Below, piece by piece: positions 32,889 to 41,109 of a stretch of DNA of 41,332 bases. The DNA is taken from positions 1-41,332 of the forward strand of contig NZ_JACMYO010000065.1 in assembly GCF_020889685.1 (NCBI RefSeq), in the 5' to 3' direction. This DNA comes from Bradyrhizobium oropedii. Its GTDB lineage: Bacteria > Pseudomonadota > Alphaproteobacteria > Rhizobiales > Xanthobacteraceae. The translations under genes were made by a program, and so were the position numbers. Positions within the stretch are counted from its first letter, which is position 1, and the number at the start of each line of letters is the position of its first letter. Under the pieces are notes generated by a model. It searched no databases, was not told where the DNA came from, and saw only the letters and a list, made by a program, of their open reading frames with translations.

Positions 32889-33584
32889 TTACACTTCGAG
32901 CCATTCCTCGCGGATCGCGGCGTTGCTCTTGAGCTGCTCCGGCGTGCCTTCGAACACCACGCGGCCATGGCCCATGATGTAGACCCGGTTCGAGATCTTC
33001 ATCGCGATCGACAGCTTCTGCTCGACCAAGAGGATGGCGACGCCGGCCTTGGCGATCCGCGCGATCAGCTCGCCGACCTGCTGCACGATCAGCGGCGCCA
33101 GGCCTTCGGTCGGCTCGTCGATCATCATCAATTCGGGATCGCCGAGCAGGGTGCGGCAGGTGGTCAGCATCTGCTTCTCGCCGCCCGACAGCACGCCGGC
33201 CGGCGTGTCGGCGCGGCGGGCGAGGTTGGGAAACATGTCGAGCATCTCCTGCAGCCGCCACTTGCCGGGGCGGCGCGGGTCCTTGATGCCGAGGATCAGG
33301 TTCTGCCGCACCGTCAGGCTCGGGAAGATGTCGCGATGCTCGGGCACGTAGCCGAGCCCGAGGCGGGCGATCTTGTGGCTCGGCAGGCCCGCAATGTCCT
33401 GGCCCTTGAAGCGGATGGTGCCCTGCGGCGGCACTTCGCCCATGATCGCCTTGACGGTCGTGGAGCGGCCGACGCCGTTGCGTCCGAGCAGGCTCACCAC
33501 CTCGCCGGCCGCGATGTCGAGATCGACGCCCTGCAGGATGTGGCTCTTGCCGTAATAGGCGTGAAGATTCCTGACCTCGAGCAT
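32889..33584 (-). CDS. livF: Branched-chain amino acid ABC transporter ATPase LivF
   Basis: A 231-residue ATPase of the HAAT family. The signature is LSGGEKQMLTTCRTLLGDPE, Walker B ELMMIDEPTEGLAP, and LVEQKLS follows. Walker A reads GRNGVGRSTT, with Arg40 in place of the usual Lys (codon CGC on the coding strand). The start overlaps the LivG stop by one base (TGATG). It is the last gene of the operon. Confidence 0.92.
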   Translation of the reverse strand: MLEVRNLHAYYGKSHILQGVDLDIAAGEVVSLLGRNGVGRSTTVKAIMGEVPPQGTIRFKGQDIAGLPSHKIARLGLGYVPEHRDIFPSLTVRQNLILGIKDPRRPGKWRLQEMLDMFPNLARRADTPAGVLSGGEKQMLTTCRTLLGDPELMMIDEPTEGLAPLIVQQVGELIARIAKAGVAILLVEQKLSIAMKISNRVYIMGHGRVVFEGTPEQLKSNAAIREEWLEV

Positions 33585-34333
33585 CAGTCGACCTCCTCGC
33601 CGAGATAGGCTTCCTTGACCTTCGGATTGCCGCGGATTTCCTCAGGCGTTCCGGAGGCGATGATGTGGCCGTAGACCAAAACGGAGATGCGGTCGGCGAG
33701 GCCGAACACCACGCTCATGTCGTGCTCGACGATGACGAGCGTGCGTCCCTCGGTGAGGCGGCGGATCAGCGCGACGGCGCGCTCGGTCTCGGCGTGGCTC
33801 ATGCCCGCGGTCGGTTCGTCCAGCATGATCACGCTGGCGCCGCCGGCGATCGTGATGCCGATCTCGAGCTCGCGCTGCTCCGCATAGGTCAGAAGGCCCG
33901 CCGGCACGTCGCGGCGATGGCTGAGATGGATCTCGTCGAGGATCTCGGCGGTGCGCTGCTTCACCTCGGGCAGGGTGTCGACGTTCTTCCAGAACGCGTA
34001 GCGGTGGCCGGTCGCCCACAGCACGGCGCAGCGAACGTTCTCCCACACCGTCATGCGGGCGAACACGTTGGTGACCTGGAACGAGCGCGACAGTCCGCGC
34101 CGGTTGATCTCGAACGGGCGCAGGCCCGAGGTCACCTCGCCGTTGAGGCGGATCTCGCCCGAGGTCGGTTTGATGTGGCCAGAGATCAGGTTGAACGTCG
34201 TCGACTTGCCGGCGCCGTTCGGCCCGATGATGGCGTGACGCTCGCCCTTGGCGACGCTCAGATTGAGATCGCGGATGATCTGGACATTGCCGAAGCTCTT
34301 CTCGACGGCGTTGACTTGAATGGCCGCGGTCAT
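33584..34333 (-). CDS. livG: Branched-chain amino acid ABC transporter ATPase LivG
   Basis: A 249-residue ATPase. Walker A is GPNGAGKSTTFN with the normal Lys, the signature is TYAEQRELEIGITIAG (LivG type), Walker B SVIMLDEPTAGM, and the switch region VIVEHDMSVVFGLADRI. It overlaps LivM by 4 nt and LivF by 1 nt. It forms the nucleotide-binding heterodimer with LivF. Confidence 0.94.
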   Translation of the reverse strand: MTAAIQVNAVEKSFGNVQIIRDLNLSVAKGERHAIIGPNGAGKSTTFNLISGHIKPTSGEIRLNGEVTSGLRPFEINRRGLSRSFQVTNVFARMTVWENVRCAVLWATGHRYAFWKNVDTLPEVKQRTAEILDEIHLSHRRDVPAGLLTYAEQRELEIGITIAGGASVIMLDEPTAGMSHAETERAVALIRRLTEGRTLVIVEHDMSVVFGLADRISVLVYGHIIASGTPEEIRGNPKVKEAYLGEEVD

Positions 34334-35622
34334 GCGAGATACCCCCGATCACGGGCCACCGTTGCGGCGCGATCCCAGGCTTCCGCAACGCGCCGCCAGG
34401 TGATACGCGCGACCAGGAAGCCGCCGACCACCAGCACTGCCGCAGCCGCCCAGGTCGTCGGCGCGGTTGCGACGAAGGGGATGCCGAGCAGATTGATCGC
34501 GGCGTCGCCGGAGAAGCGCGCGACGGTCTCGATGGTCAGGATGACGCCGAGCGCCAGCGCCAGCGTCGGGATCGCCGCGACCAGGTAGGACGGGATCACG
34601 GTGCCGAGCGTTCCGGCACGGATCAGCGGACGGTGTTTCATCAGGATGCCGGCGATGCCGCCCGGCGCGAACATCACGATGCCGATGAAGATGATGCCGA
34701 AATAGAGCTGCCAGACCGAGGTGACGCTGGTCAGTCCGAGTTGCAGATAGGTCACCAGGATGGCGCCGAGGATCGGGCCGAAGAAATAGGCGGTGCCGCC
34801 GATGAACGCCGAGAACAGCACCAGGCCCGACTGCGTCGCGCCGAGATAGGCGGAGTTCGCGATCTCGAAATTGATTGCGGTCAGCCCGCCGGCGATGCCG
34901 GCGAAGAAGCCCGCGAACATGTAGGCGAGATAGCGCACCACATGCGGATCGTAACCGATGAACTCGACGCGTTCCGGATTGTCGCGCACCGCATTGCAGA
35001 TGCGCCCGAGCGGTGTGCGGGTCAGCGCATACATCGCGATCGCCGAGATCATCACCCAGAACGCGATCAGGTAATACACCTGGATCTGCGGCCCGAAGGT
35101 CCAGCCGAACAGCGGCATCAGCGAGGTGCGGTCGGTGGTGATGCCGGATTCGCCGCCGAACACGCTGCGCAGGATCAGCGACGATGAGGCGACCAGCTCG
35201 CCGATGCCGAGCGAGATCATCGCAAACACGGTGCCGGCGCGCTTGGTCATGACCCAGCCAACCAGCAGGGCGAACGCCATGCCGCCAATGCCGCCGATCA
35301 GCGGGATCACCGGCAGCGGGATCGGCCAATTGTGGCTCGCGACCGCGTTCATGGCGTGGACGGCGAGGAAGCCGCCGAGGCCGTACTGCACGGCGTGGCC
35401 GAACGACAGCAGACCGGTCTGGCCGAGCAGGATGTTGTAGGACAGAGCGAAGATGATCGCGATGCCGATCAGGCTGAACGAGGTCAGCGAGCCGCCGGAG
35501 GAGAAGATCAGCGGCAGCACAATGAGCGCTGCGGCTGCGATCAGCCAGACGCCATAGAAGCTCAAGGCGCCGCCGGGTTCTTGCTTGGTCACGGCGATGG
35601 AGGGCGTGGGAGCGTTGGTCAT
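34330..35622 (-). CDS. livM: Branched-chain amino acid ABC transporter permease LivM
   Basis: A 430-residue membrane protein of the LivM family. About ten hydrophobic helices are visible, with the conserved stretch ALSYNILLGQTGLLSFGHA and the coupling-loop region TRTPLGRICNAVRDNPERVEFIGYDPHVVR. It carries extra hydrophobic segments at the C-terminus (VVGGFLVARITWRRV). It is translationally coupled to both neighbours by 4-nt overlaps. Confidence 0.93.
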   Translation of the reverse strand: MTNAPTPSIAVTKQEPGGALSFYGVWLIAAAALIVLPLIFSSGGSLTSFSLIGIAIIFALSYNILLGQTGLLSFGHAVQYGLGGFLAVHAMNAVASHNWPIPLPVIPLIGGIGGMAFALLVGWVMTKRAGTVFAMISLGIGELVASSSLILRSVFGGESGITTDRTSLMPLFGWTFGPQIQVYYLIAFWVMISAIAMYALTRTPLGRICNAVRDNPERVEFIGYDPHVVRYLAYMFAGFFAGIAGGLTAINFEIANSAYLGATQSGLVLFSAFIGGTAYFFGPILGAILVTYLQLGLTSVTSVWQLYFGIIFIGIVMFAPGGIAGILMKHRPLIRAGTLGTVIPSYLVAAIPTLALALGVILTIETVARFSGDAAINLLGIPFVATAPTTWAAAAVLVVGGFLVARITWRRVAEAWDRAATVARDRGYLA

Positions 35623-36566
35623 GACTCGCGCGTCCCCAACAGGCCCATGGGGCGGAAGATCAGGACCAGCACCAGCAGCAGATAAGGCAGGATCGGCGCG
35701 ATCTGCGCGATCGTGACGTTCCAGATATCGGTGAGCGGCGAGGCGCCGAGGCTCGGATCGAGCGGGCCGAACACGCTGGCCAGCGAACCATTGAGCGCGA
35801 CCGCAAAGGTCTGGATCAGCCCGATCAGCAGCGAAGCAATGAAGGCGCCGGGCAGGGAGCCAAGGCCGCCGAACACGATGACGACGAACAGGATCGGGCC
35901 GAGGAATGCGGCCATATCGGACTGTGTCACCAGCGAGGGCCCGGCAATGACGCCGGCGAGACCCGCGAGCGCGCTGCCGACGCCGAACACCAGCATGAAC
36001 ACGCGGCCGACATTGTGGCCGAGATGGCCGACCATGCTCGGATGGGTCAGCGCCGCCTGCACGATGAGGCCGACGCGCGTCCGCTTCAGCGTGACCAGCA
36101 GCGCGATGAAGATCACGACCGACACCACCAGCATGAAGATTTTGTAGGCGGGGTAATTGGTGGAGAACACGGTGAAGGCGGGGAAGTCGAGCGCCGCCGG
36201 AACCCGATAATCGACCGGGCTCTTGCCCCAGATCATCGAGACGATCTCTTCGATCGCGAACGCAAGACCGAAGGTCAGCAGCAGCTCGGCGACATGGCCA
36301 TGCTTGTGGGTGTTGCGCAGGCCGTAGCGCTCGACCGCCATGCCGACCGCGCCGACCAGAAGCGGCGCCAGCACCAGGGCCGGCCAGAATCCGATCCAGC
36401 GCGTGAGCTGATAACCGAAGAACGCGCCGAGCATGTAGAAGCTGGCATGCGCGAAGTTGAGCACGCCCATCATGCTGAAGATGACGGTGAGCCCGCTGGA
36501 CAGCAGGAACAACAGCATGCCGAACAAGACGCCGTTGAGCGTCGAGATGACGATCAATTCAGCCAT
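35619..36566 (-). CDS. livH: Branched-chain amino acid ABC transporter permease LivH
   Basis: A 315-residue LivH-family permease beginning MAELIVISTLNGVLFGMLLF. It has the conserved GVLNFAHASFYMLGAFFGY and a VRAA-like coupling loop (LIVQAALTHPSMVGHLGHNVGRV). It starts 126 bp downstream of the binding-protein gene across a palindrome. Confidence 0.93.
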   Translation of the reverse strand: MAELIVISTLNGVLFGMLLFLLSSGLTVIFSMMGVLNFAHASFYMLGAFFGYQLTRWIGFWPALVLAPLLVGAVGMAVERYGLRNTHKHGHVAELLLTFGLAFAIEEIVSMIWGKSPVDYRVPAALDFPAFTVFSTNYPAYKIFMLVVSVVIFIALLVTLKRTRVGLIVQAALTHPSMVGHLGHNVGRVFMLVFGVGSALAGLAGVIAGPSLVTQSDMAAFLGPILFVVIVFGGLGSLPGAFIASLLIGLIQTFAVALNGSLASVFGPLDPSLGASPLTDIWNVTIAQIAPILPYLLLVLVLIFRPMGLLGTRES

Positions 36567-36632
36567 GGCGCACCCGTGTGAGACTGGGAACGGTTCACGT
36601 GATCAAAGACCTGTCGAAGGAAAGGAGCATCA

Positions 36633-36674
36633 CGTCATGCCGGGTTCGATGCTTCGCATCGCCCCGGAATGACG
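36633..36674. repeat. Imperfect palindrome between binding-protein gene and livH
   Basis: Nested arms CGTCAT/ATGACG, CCGG/CCGG and CGATGC/GCATCG enclose a TTC loop over 42 bp. It resembles the CGTCAT...ATGACG repeats found between genes in Bradyrhizobium. In the liv mRNA it would fold as a stem that could protect the binding-protein message and reduce read-through into the membrane genes. Confidence 0.75.
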
Positions 36675-36691
36675 GAGGAGGGAGCGGCCGA

Positions 36692-37930
36692 TCAGGGCCG
36701 CTTCATGTTGCAGGTGGTCGGAAGCATCGTCTGCGCGGTGTCGATCTTGGAGACGATGTGCCAGCCCCAGCCGGTGTTTTCCTCGTCGAACGGCTCCTTG
36801 GCCTTGTCGGCCAGCGACCCGAACGAGGAGATGTAGATCGGCTGGAAGAACTGGTGGTCGTCCTTGCGGATGAAGCCCTCGCCGCCGTCGAACACTTCGA
36901 ACTTCATGCCTTCGAGCGCGGCCGCGACCTTCACCGGATCGATCGAGTTGGCCTTCTCGGCGGCCGCCTTGAACATCCGCATCTCGTTGACCGCGCGCGG
37001 ATACCACACGGAAATGCCGGTCTTGGCGCGGAAGTCCTTTTCGAAATCCATCGCCGCCTTGTTGCCGGAGTTCGGGACGCCTTCGCTGATCTGGAACACC
37101 TGGTTCTCGAGGCCGGTCTGCTTGATCGCGGTCGGTCCGCCGGCGCCGCCGGCATAATAGGTGTACCAGTTGACCTTGAGGCCGGCGTCGGCCGCCGCCT
37201 TCAAGAGCAGCGCGAAGTCCTGGCCCCAGTTGCCGGTCACGACGGTGTCGGCGCCCGACGCCTTGATCTTGGCGATGTAGGGCGAGAAGTCGGTGACCTT
37301 GAGCATCGGGTGCAATTCGTCGCCGACGACCTGGATATCCGGCCGCTTTTCGCCCAGCATCTTGCGCGCAGCAGTGCGCACCGACTGGCCGAACGAATAG
37401 TCCATGTTGATCAGATAGACCTTCTTGATGGTCGGCTGGCCCTTCATGTAGTTGGTCAGCGCTTCCATCTTGATGTCCGAGTTCGCATCCCAGCGGAAGT
37501 GCCAGTAGCTGCACTTCTCGTTGGTCATGCTCGGATCGACCGCGGCGTAGTTGAAGTAGAGCACTTCCTTGCCGGGGTTGCGCGAGTTGTTCTTGGTGAC
37601 GAAGTCTTCCAGCGCAGCGCCGACCGACGAGCCGTTGCCCTGGGTGATGTAGCGGACGCCGGCGTCGACCGCCTTCTGCGCCTGCACCAGGCTTTCCTGC
37701 GGATTGGTCTTGTTGTCGAGCGGAACGATCTCGACCTTGTGGCCGAGGATGCCGCCCTTGGCGTTCAACTCGTCGGCGAGATACTGAAACGTCTTCAGGC
37801 CGCCTTCGCCAACGCTGGCGCCGCCGCCGGAGAGCGGATCGATATAGCCGATCTTGATGGATTCCTGCGCGGACGCCGCGCCTCCCAACACCGTCAGCGC
37901 TGCCGCGGCGGCAACGATCAGCTTATGCAT
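36692..37930 (-). CDS. livK: Branched-chain amino acid ABC transporter binding protein (LivK type)
   Basis: A 412-residue secreted protein. The signal peptide (MHKLIVAAAAALTVLGGAASA-Q) leads into a type I periplasmic fold: IKIGYIDPLSGGGASVGEGG, GNGSSVGAALEDFV, YLINMDYSFGQ and ADTVVTGNWGQDFALLL. It is the first gene of the liv operon. Ligands of this family include branched-chain amino acids, other amino acids, amides and urea, so the exact ligand is open. Confidence 0.9.
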   Translation of the reverse strand: MHKLIVAAAAALTVLGGAASAQESIKIGYIDPLSGGGASVGEGGLKTFQYLADELNAKGGILGHKVEIVPLDNKTNPQESLVQAQKAVDAGVRYITQGNGSSVGAALEDFVTKNNSRNPGKEVLYFNYAAVDPSMTNEKCSYWHFRWDANSDIKMEALTNYMKGQPTIKKVYLINMDYSFGQSVRTAARKMLGEKRPDIQVVGDELHPMLKVTDFSPYIAKIKASGADTVVTGNWGQDFALLLKAAADAGLKVNWYTYYAGGAGGPTAIKQTGLENQVFQISEGVPNSGNKAAMDFEKDFRAKTGISVWYPRAVNEMRMFKAAAEKANSIDPVKVAAALEGMKFEVFDGGEGFIRKDDHQFFQPIYISSFGSLADKAKEPFDEENTGWGWHIVSKIDTAQTMLPTTCNMKRP

Positions 37931-38197
37931 CCTGCGTTCTCCCTTGCTTGTGTTTCTTGATCTTCAGCGATCGAGGCCGTCTCATAACCCCAATTGCCGA
38001 GCCTTCGCAACTTTGGCTTTGAATGCCGCGTCAAGTTTTAGCGGAAGGTATTATAATGTTATAGGCTATATGCCTTCGAAATCGATCGTGGTTTTGAATT
38101 ACGGGTAAACTTTTGGATGAGGCCGCGCTTGCTCGCGGATCGCCACTCGGGAACGGACGTCGTCCGAGGCCCGCACGATGCGAGCCCCATGTTCGGT
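37931..38197. other. Upstream region of the liv operon
   Basis: This 267-bp stretch has an AT-rich core at 38030-38110. It contains the perfect inverted repeat TATAA-TG-TTATA at 38052-38063, a possible operator or -10 region. A CTTGAC box in liv orientation lies near 38030 but has no good -10 partner. The stretch 38110-38197 has no recognisable gene. Confidence 0.4.
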
Positions 38198-39424
38198 TCA
38201 GGCCGGATGTCTGCGCGGCTTGAGGCCCACGAGGAACAGCCGCGCGAAATGATCGGCGATTTCTGCTGGTGACCAGTCACGTCGGGTCTTGAACCAGATC
38301 GGATACCAATGGCCCATTCCGGTCAAGATACGCTCTGCGAAATACGTGTCGACGCGGCGGAAGCGGCCCTCGTCGATCCAGCGCTGATAGCTGTTCTGGT
38401 CCTGCCGGATCGTCGCCAGCACGTCTCCGACATAGGCCTTCCGGTCACCATCGTTGAGATAGTTGATGTTGTGGTAGGTCGTCTTCGGCCCGCAGGGAGT
38501 GTCGTGCAGCATCAGCAGCAAGCGGATTCGCTGCACGATGTGATCGAATGCACCGAGGCTGTGCTGTTGCAGGTGTTCGCGAATGCTGACCTCGCCGGCG
38601 AGCCCGCGTCGCAGGCAGGCCAGCAACAGGCTCTCCTTTTCGCTGAAATGATAGTAGATGCCGGCGCGGGTCATGCCCGCATCCACGGCGATGCTCTCGA
38701 GCGATGTGCCTGAAGCGCCCCTTCGGTTGAAACTGTCGGAGGCAATCGACAGCATCCTGTCGAACTTTGCGGCCCGCTTGTTCAGCGCTGCGCGAGACTC
38801 GAGGAACGGGGCAAGGCTGAGCGGCTCGGGCATTGCGGGAATCGCGATCTCGCGCCGGTAGACGCCGTGCGTGATGATGTCGTCGATGGCATCGATCGCC
38901 TGTTGGCGCGTGTAGTAGTCGCGTTCGGACAGCCAGAACGGAACCCAGTCCAGGATCGAGATCAGCGCCACGGCCGTGAGCAGCGGCTCGTCGCAGGCGA
39001 TCGAACCATCAGCCACGCCCCGATCCAGAATGTCCGCCAGCAGCGCGGCATTCTGCCAGCGCCTGGCATGGACTTCGCTGCTGTAGGGCGCAGCCAGCGC
39101 ATCGATGTCGGTGAACAGGATCATGCGCTGGCCTTCAGGCCGCAGCCTGCCGCGCACGAAGCGCCTGACGATCTCGAGCCCATCGATGCCGGGCTCGGCG
39201 GCCGTTTCCATTTCGTGCCGATAGATCGCTAGTCCCCGCAGATAGCAGTGAAAGATCAGATCTTCCTTGTCGCGGAAATAGTGATAGAGCGCGCCCGGCA
39301 CGGCCCGAACCGACGCGGCGACCTGCTCCATCGTCACGTTCGCATAGGAGTGGCGCGCAAACAGCCGGGAAGCCGAGACAAGGATTTCTTCAGCCCGATC
39401 CGTCCGGTCGGCGGCGACTTGCAA
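38198..39424 (-). CDS. Tandem TetR/AcrR-family regulator (two TetR domains)
   Basis: A 408-residue protein with two complete TetR DNA-binding domains. The first (about residues 9-60) includes SYANVTMEQVAASVRAVPGALYHYF; the second (about 221-270) includes GTSLESIAVDAGMTRAGIYYHF. Each is followed by a helical ligand domain. I place the start at TTG 39424, with GGAAGGG 9 nt upstream. The open frame continues far upstream, but that part is the antisense of the next gene. It diverges from the ketopantoate-reductase-like gene and lies upstream of the liv operon on the same strand; either may be its target. Confidence 0.85.
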   Translation of the reverse strand: MQVAADRTDRAEEILVSASRLFARHSYANVTMEQVAASVRAVPGALYHYFRDKEDLIFHCYLRGLAIYRHEMETAAEPGIDGLEIVRRFVRGRLRPEGQRMILFTDIDALAAPYSSEVHARRWQNAALLADILDRGVADGSIACDEPLLTAVALISILDWVPFWLSERDYYTRQQAIDAIDDIITHGVYRREIAIPAMPEPLSLAPFLESRAALNKRAAKFDRMLSIASDSFNRRGASGTSLESIAVDAGMTRAGIYYHFSEKESLLLACLRRGLAGEVSIREHLQQHSLGAFDHIVQRIRLLLMLHDTPCGPKTTYHNINYLNDGDRKAYVGDVLATIRQDQNSYQRWIDEGRFRRVDTYFAERILTGMGHWYPIWFKTRRDWSPAEIADHFARLFLVGLKPRRHPA

Positions 39425-39658
39425 GCTCGAATGCCCTTCCTGATCGCGGAACGATAATCCGCACGCGAGATAATCCCCTTGGCAGCGGCTTGTCGACCTG
39501 CGATAGACCGTGGCATACCATACACCAGATGGATCGTGTTGTCCGAGGGGTGATTTGGCGGACGCCGGACCGGGGACACGCTGGACGGCCAATATCGACC
39601 GGGCAGCAGCCGGCATCACCCTCAGGGCAGGATTTTGAAGAGAAGGGCTTAAGAGAGC

Positions 39659-40723
39659 ATGGCGCGCAACATTCTGATCCTCGGAGCTTCCTACGGCTCC
39701 CTGCTGGGGACCAAGCTTCTGATGGCGGGGCACAACGTGTCCCTGGTGTGCCGGAAGAACACCGCTGATCTGATCAACCGCGAAGGCACCCAGGTGCGGA
39801 TCAAGCTGCGCGACGAGAAGGAGCATCGCTCGATCTTCTCGCGCGACCTGCCGGGCAAGCTCGACGCCGTCACGCCTGCCGATGTCGATCTGTCGCGCTA
39901 CGACATGGTCGGCCTTGCGATGCAGGAGCCGCAATACACCAACCACACGGTTCGCGTGCTGATGATCAAGATCGCGGCGGCGAAGCTGCCGTGCCTGTCG
40001 ATCATGAACATGCCGCCGCCGCCTTATCTGAAGCGGATCCCCGCGCTCGCCGGCATGGACCTCGAGGAAGCCTACACCAACGCGCAGGTGTGGGAGCGCT
40101 TCGACCCGGGCTTGGTGACGCTGTGCTCGCCGGATCCGCAGGCGTTCCGTCCGCCGGAGGAGAAGGCCAACGTGCTGCATGTCGGCCTGCCGACCAATTT
40201 CAAGGCCTCGGCGTTCGCCGACGACAAGCACAACAAGGTGCTGCGCGAGCTCGAGGCCGATATCGACGCGGTGACGCTCGACGGCCAGGACGTGCCGGTG
40301 AAGCTGAAGGTTTTCGACTCGCTGTTCGTGCCGTTGGCGAAGTGGTCGATGCTGCTGACCGGCAATTATCGCTGCATCACGCCGACAGAGCCGCAATCGA
40401 TCCGCGACGCGGTGCATGGCGACCTCAATCGCTCGCAGGCGATCTATGACCATGTCGACGGCATCGCGCGCAAGCTCGGCGCCGATCCCGCGGATCAGGT
40501 GCCGTTCGCGAAGTATGCCAAGGCGGCGGAAAGCCTGCTCAAGCCGTCATCGGCGGCCCGCGCCGTCGCCGCCGGCGCGCCGTTCATCGAGCGCGTCGAC
40601 CTGCTGGTGAAGCTGATCTCGCACCAGCTCGGCGCGCCCAGCGCCGAGATCGACCGCACGGTCGAGACCGTCGATCAGAAGCTGAACGAGAAGATCGTGC
40701 AGGGCGGCTCCGGCGCCCAGTAG
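39659..40723 (+). CDS. Ketopantoate reductase-like NAD(P)-binding protein
   Basis: A 354-residue protein with an N-terminal Rossmann segment ARNILILGASYGSLLGTKLLMAGHNVSLVCR. This is the ApbA/PanE-type nucleotide fold, although the canonical GxGxxG is GASYGS. The C-terminal half (KVFDSLFVPLAKWSMLLTGNYRC and following helices) departs from PanE and lacks a motif I can name. The segment MNMPPPPYLKRIPAL is distinctive. It is probably an oxidoreductase for a hydroxy or keto acid rather than the pantothenate enzyme. It diverges from the tandem TetR gene, its likely regulator. Confidence 0.78.
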   Translation: MARNILILGASYGSLLGTKLLMAGHNVSLVCRKNTADLINREGTQVRIKLRDEKEHRSIFSRDLPGKLDAVTPADVDLSRYDMVGLAMQEPQYTNHTVRVLMIKIAAAKLPCLSIMNMPPPPYLKRIPALAGMDLEEAYTNAQVWERFDPGLVTLCSPDPQAFRPPEEKANVLHVGLPTNFKASAFADDKHNKVLRELEADIDAVTLDGQDVPVKLKVFDSLFVPLAKWSMLLTGNYRCITPTEPQSIRDAVHGDLNRSQAIYDHVDGIARKLGADPADQVPFAKYAKAAESLLKPSSAARAVAAGAPFIERVDLLVKLISHQLGAPSAEIDRTVETVDQKLNEKIVQGGSGAQ

Positions 40724-40863
40724 CGGAAATGTGTGATGGCGGGGGCAGGACGCCCTCGCCATGCATCGGCGACCGGCACGGCATGCAATCGCGGCTGTCG
40801 AACGCATGGCTCGCCCTACCTGGTTGAGGTAGGCTCGCGTAGTTGCGGTTGGGAGCCACGCTC

Positions 40864-41058
40864 ATGCCGATCAAATCGCTTCCTCTCCTTGCAATCTATG
40901 GCGACCTCGACCGCGCGCGCGATATCATGCGCGCCTGGCGGCCGCTCGACCATCTTTCCCCTGACGACGCCGAGATCGTCGTGAAGGCGATCGCCGAGGG
41001 CATCGCACGCGGGCGCCGGCACGGGTTCGAGATGGGGCAGTGCCATCTGGCGGCGTAA
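40864..41058 (+). CDS. Small unknown protein (64 residues)
   Basis: It begins MPIKSLPLLAIYGDLDRARD and ends FEMGQCHLAA. GGGAG lies 9 nt upstream of the ATG. The balanced acidic/basic helical composition and good codon use support a real gene, but no family is recognised. It follows the ketopantoate-reductase-like gene by 140 bp. Confidence 0.55.
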   Translation: MPIKSLPLLAIYGDLDRARDIMRAWRPLDHLSPDDAEIVVKAIAEGIARGRRHGFEMGQCHLAA

Positions 41059-41109
41059 GCTACACGCCCTGCATTCTGAGATCGCCGGCACGTAAGGCAG
41101 GCACGCCAG

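Noticed and set aside
36578..37960. 460-residue plus-strand frame opposite the liv binding-protein gene
   Set aside because: It is antisense to a clear binding protein with signal peptide; no domain in this frame.
38052..38063. TATAA-TG-TTATA dyad considered as a regulator operator
   Set aside because: Short and AT-rich in an AT-rich patch; could equally be a promoter element or chance, so not claimed as a site.
39425..40453. Open frame continuing upstream of the tandem TetR gene, giving a 751-residue minus-strand product
   Set aside because: This part is the antisense of the ketopantoate-reductase-like gene and is rich in Arg/His with no domain; TetR similarity begins only after 39424.
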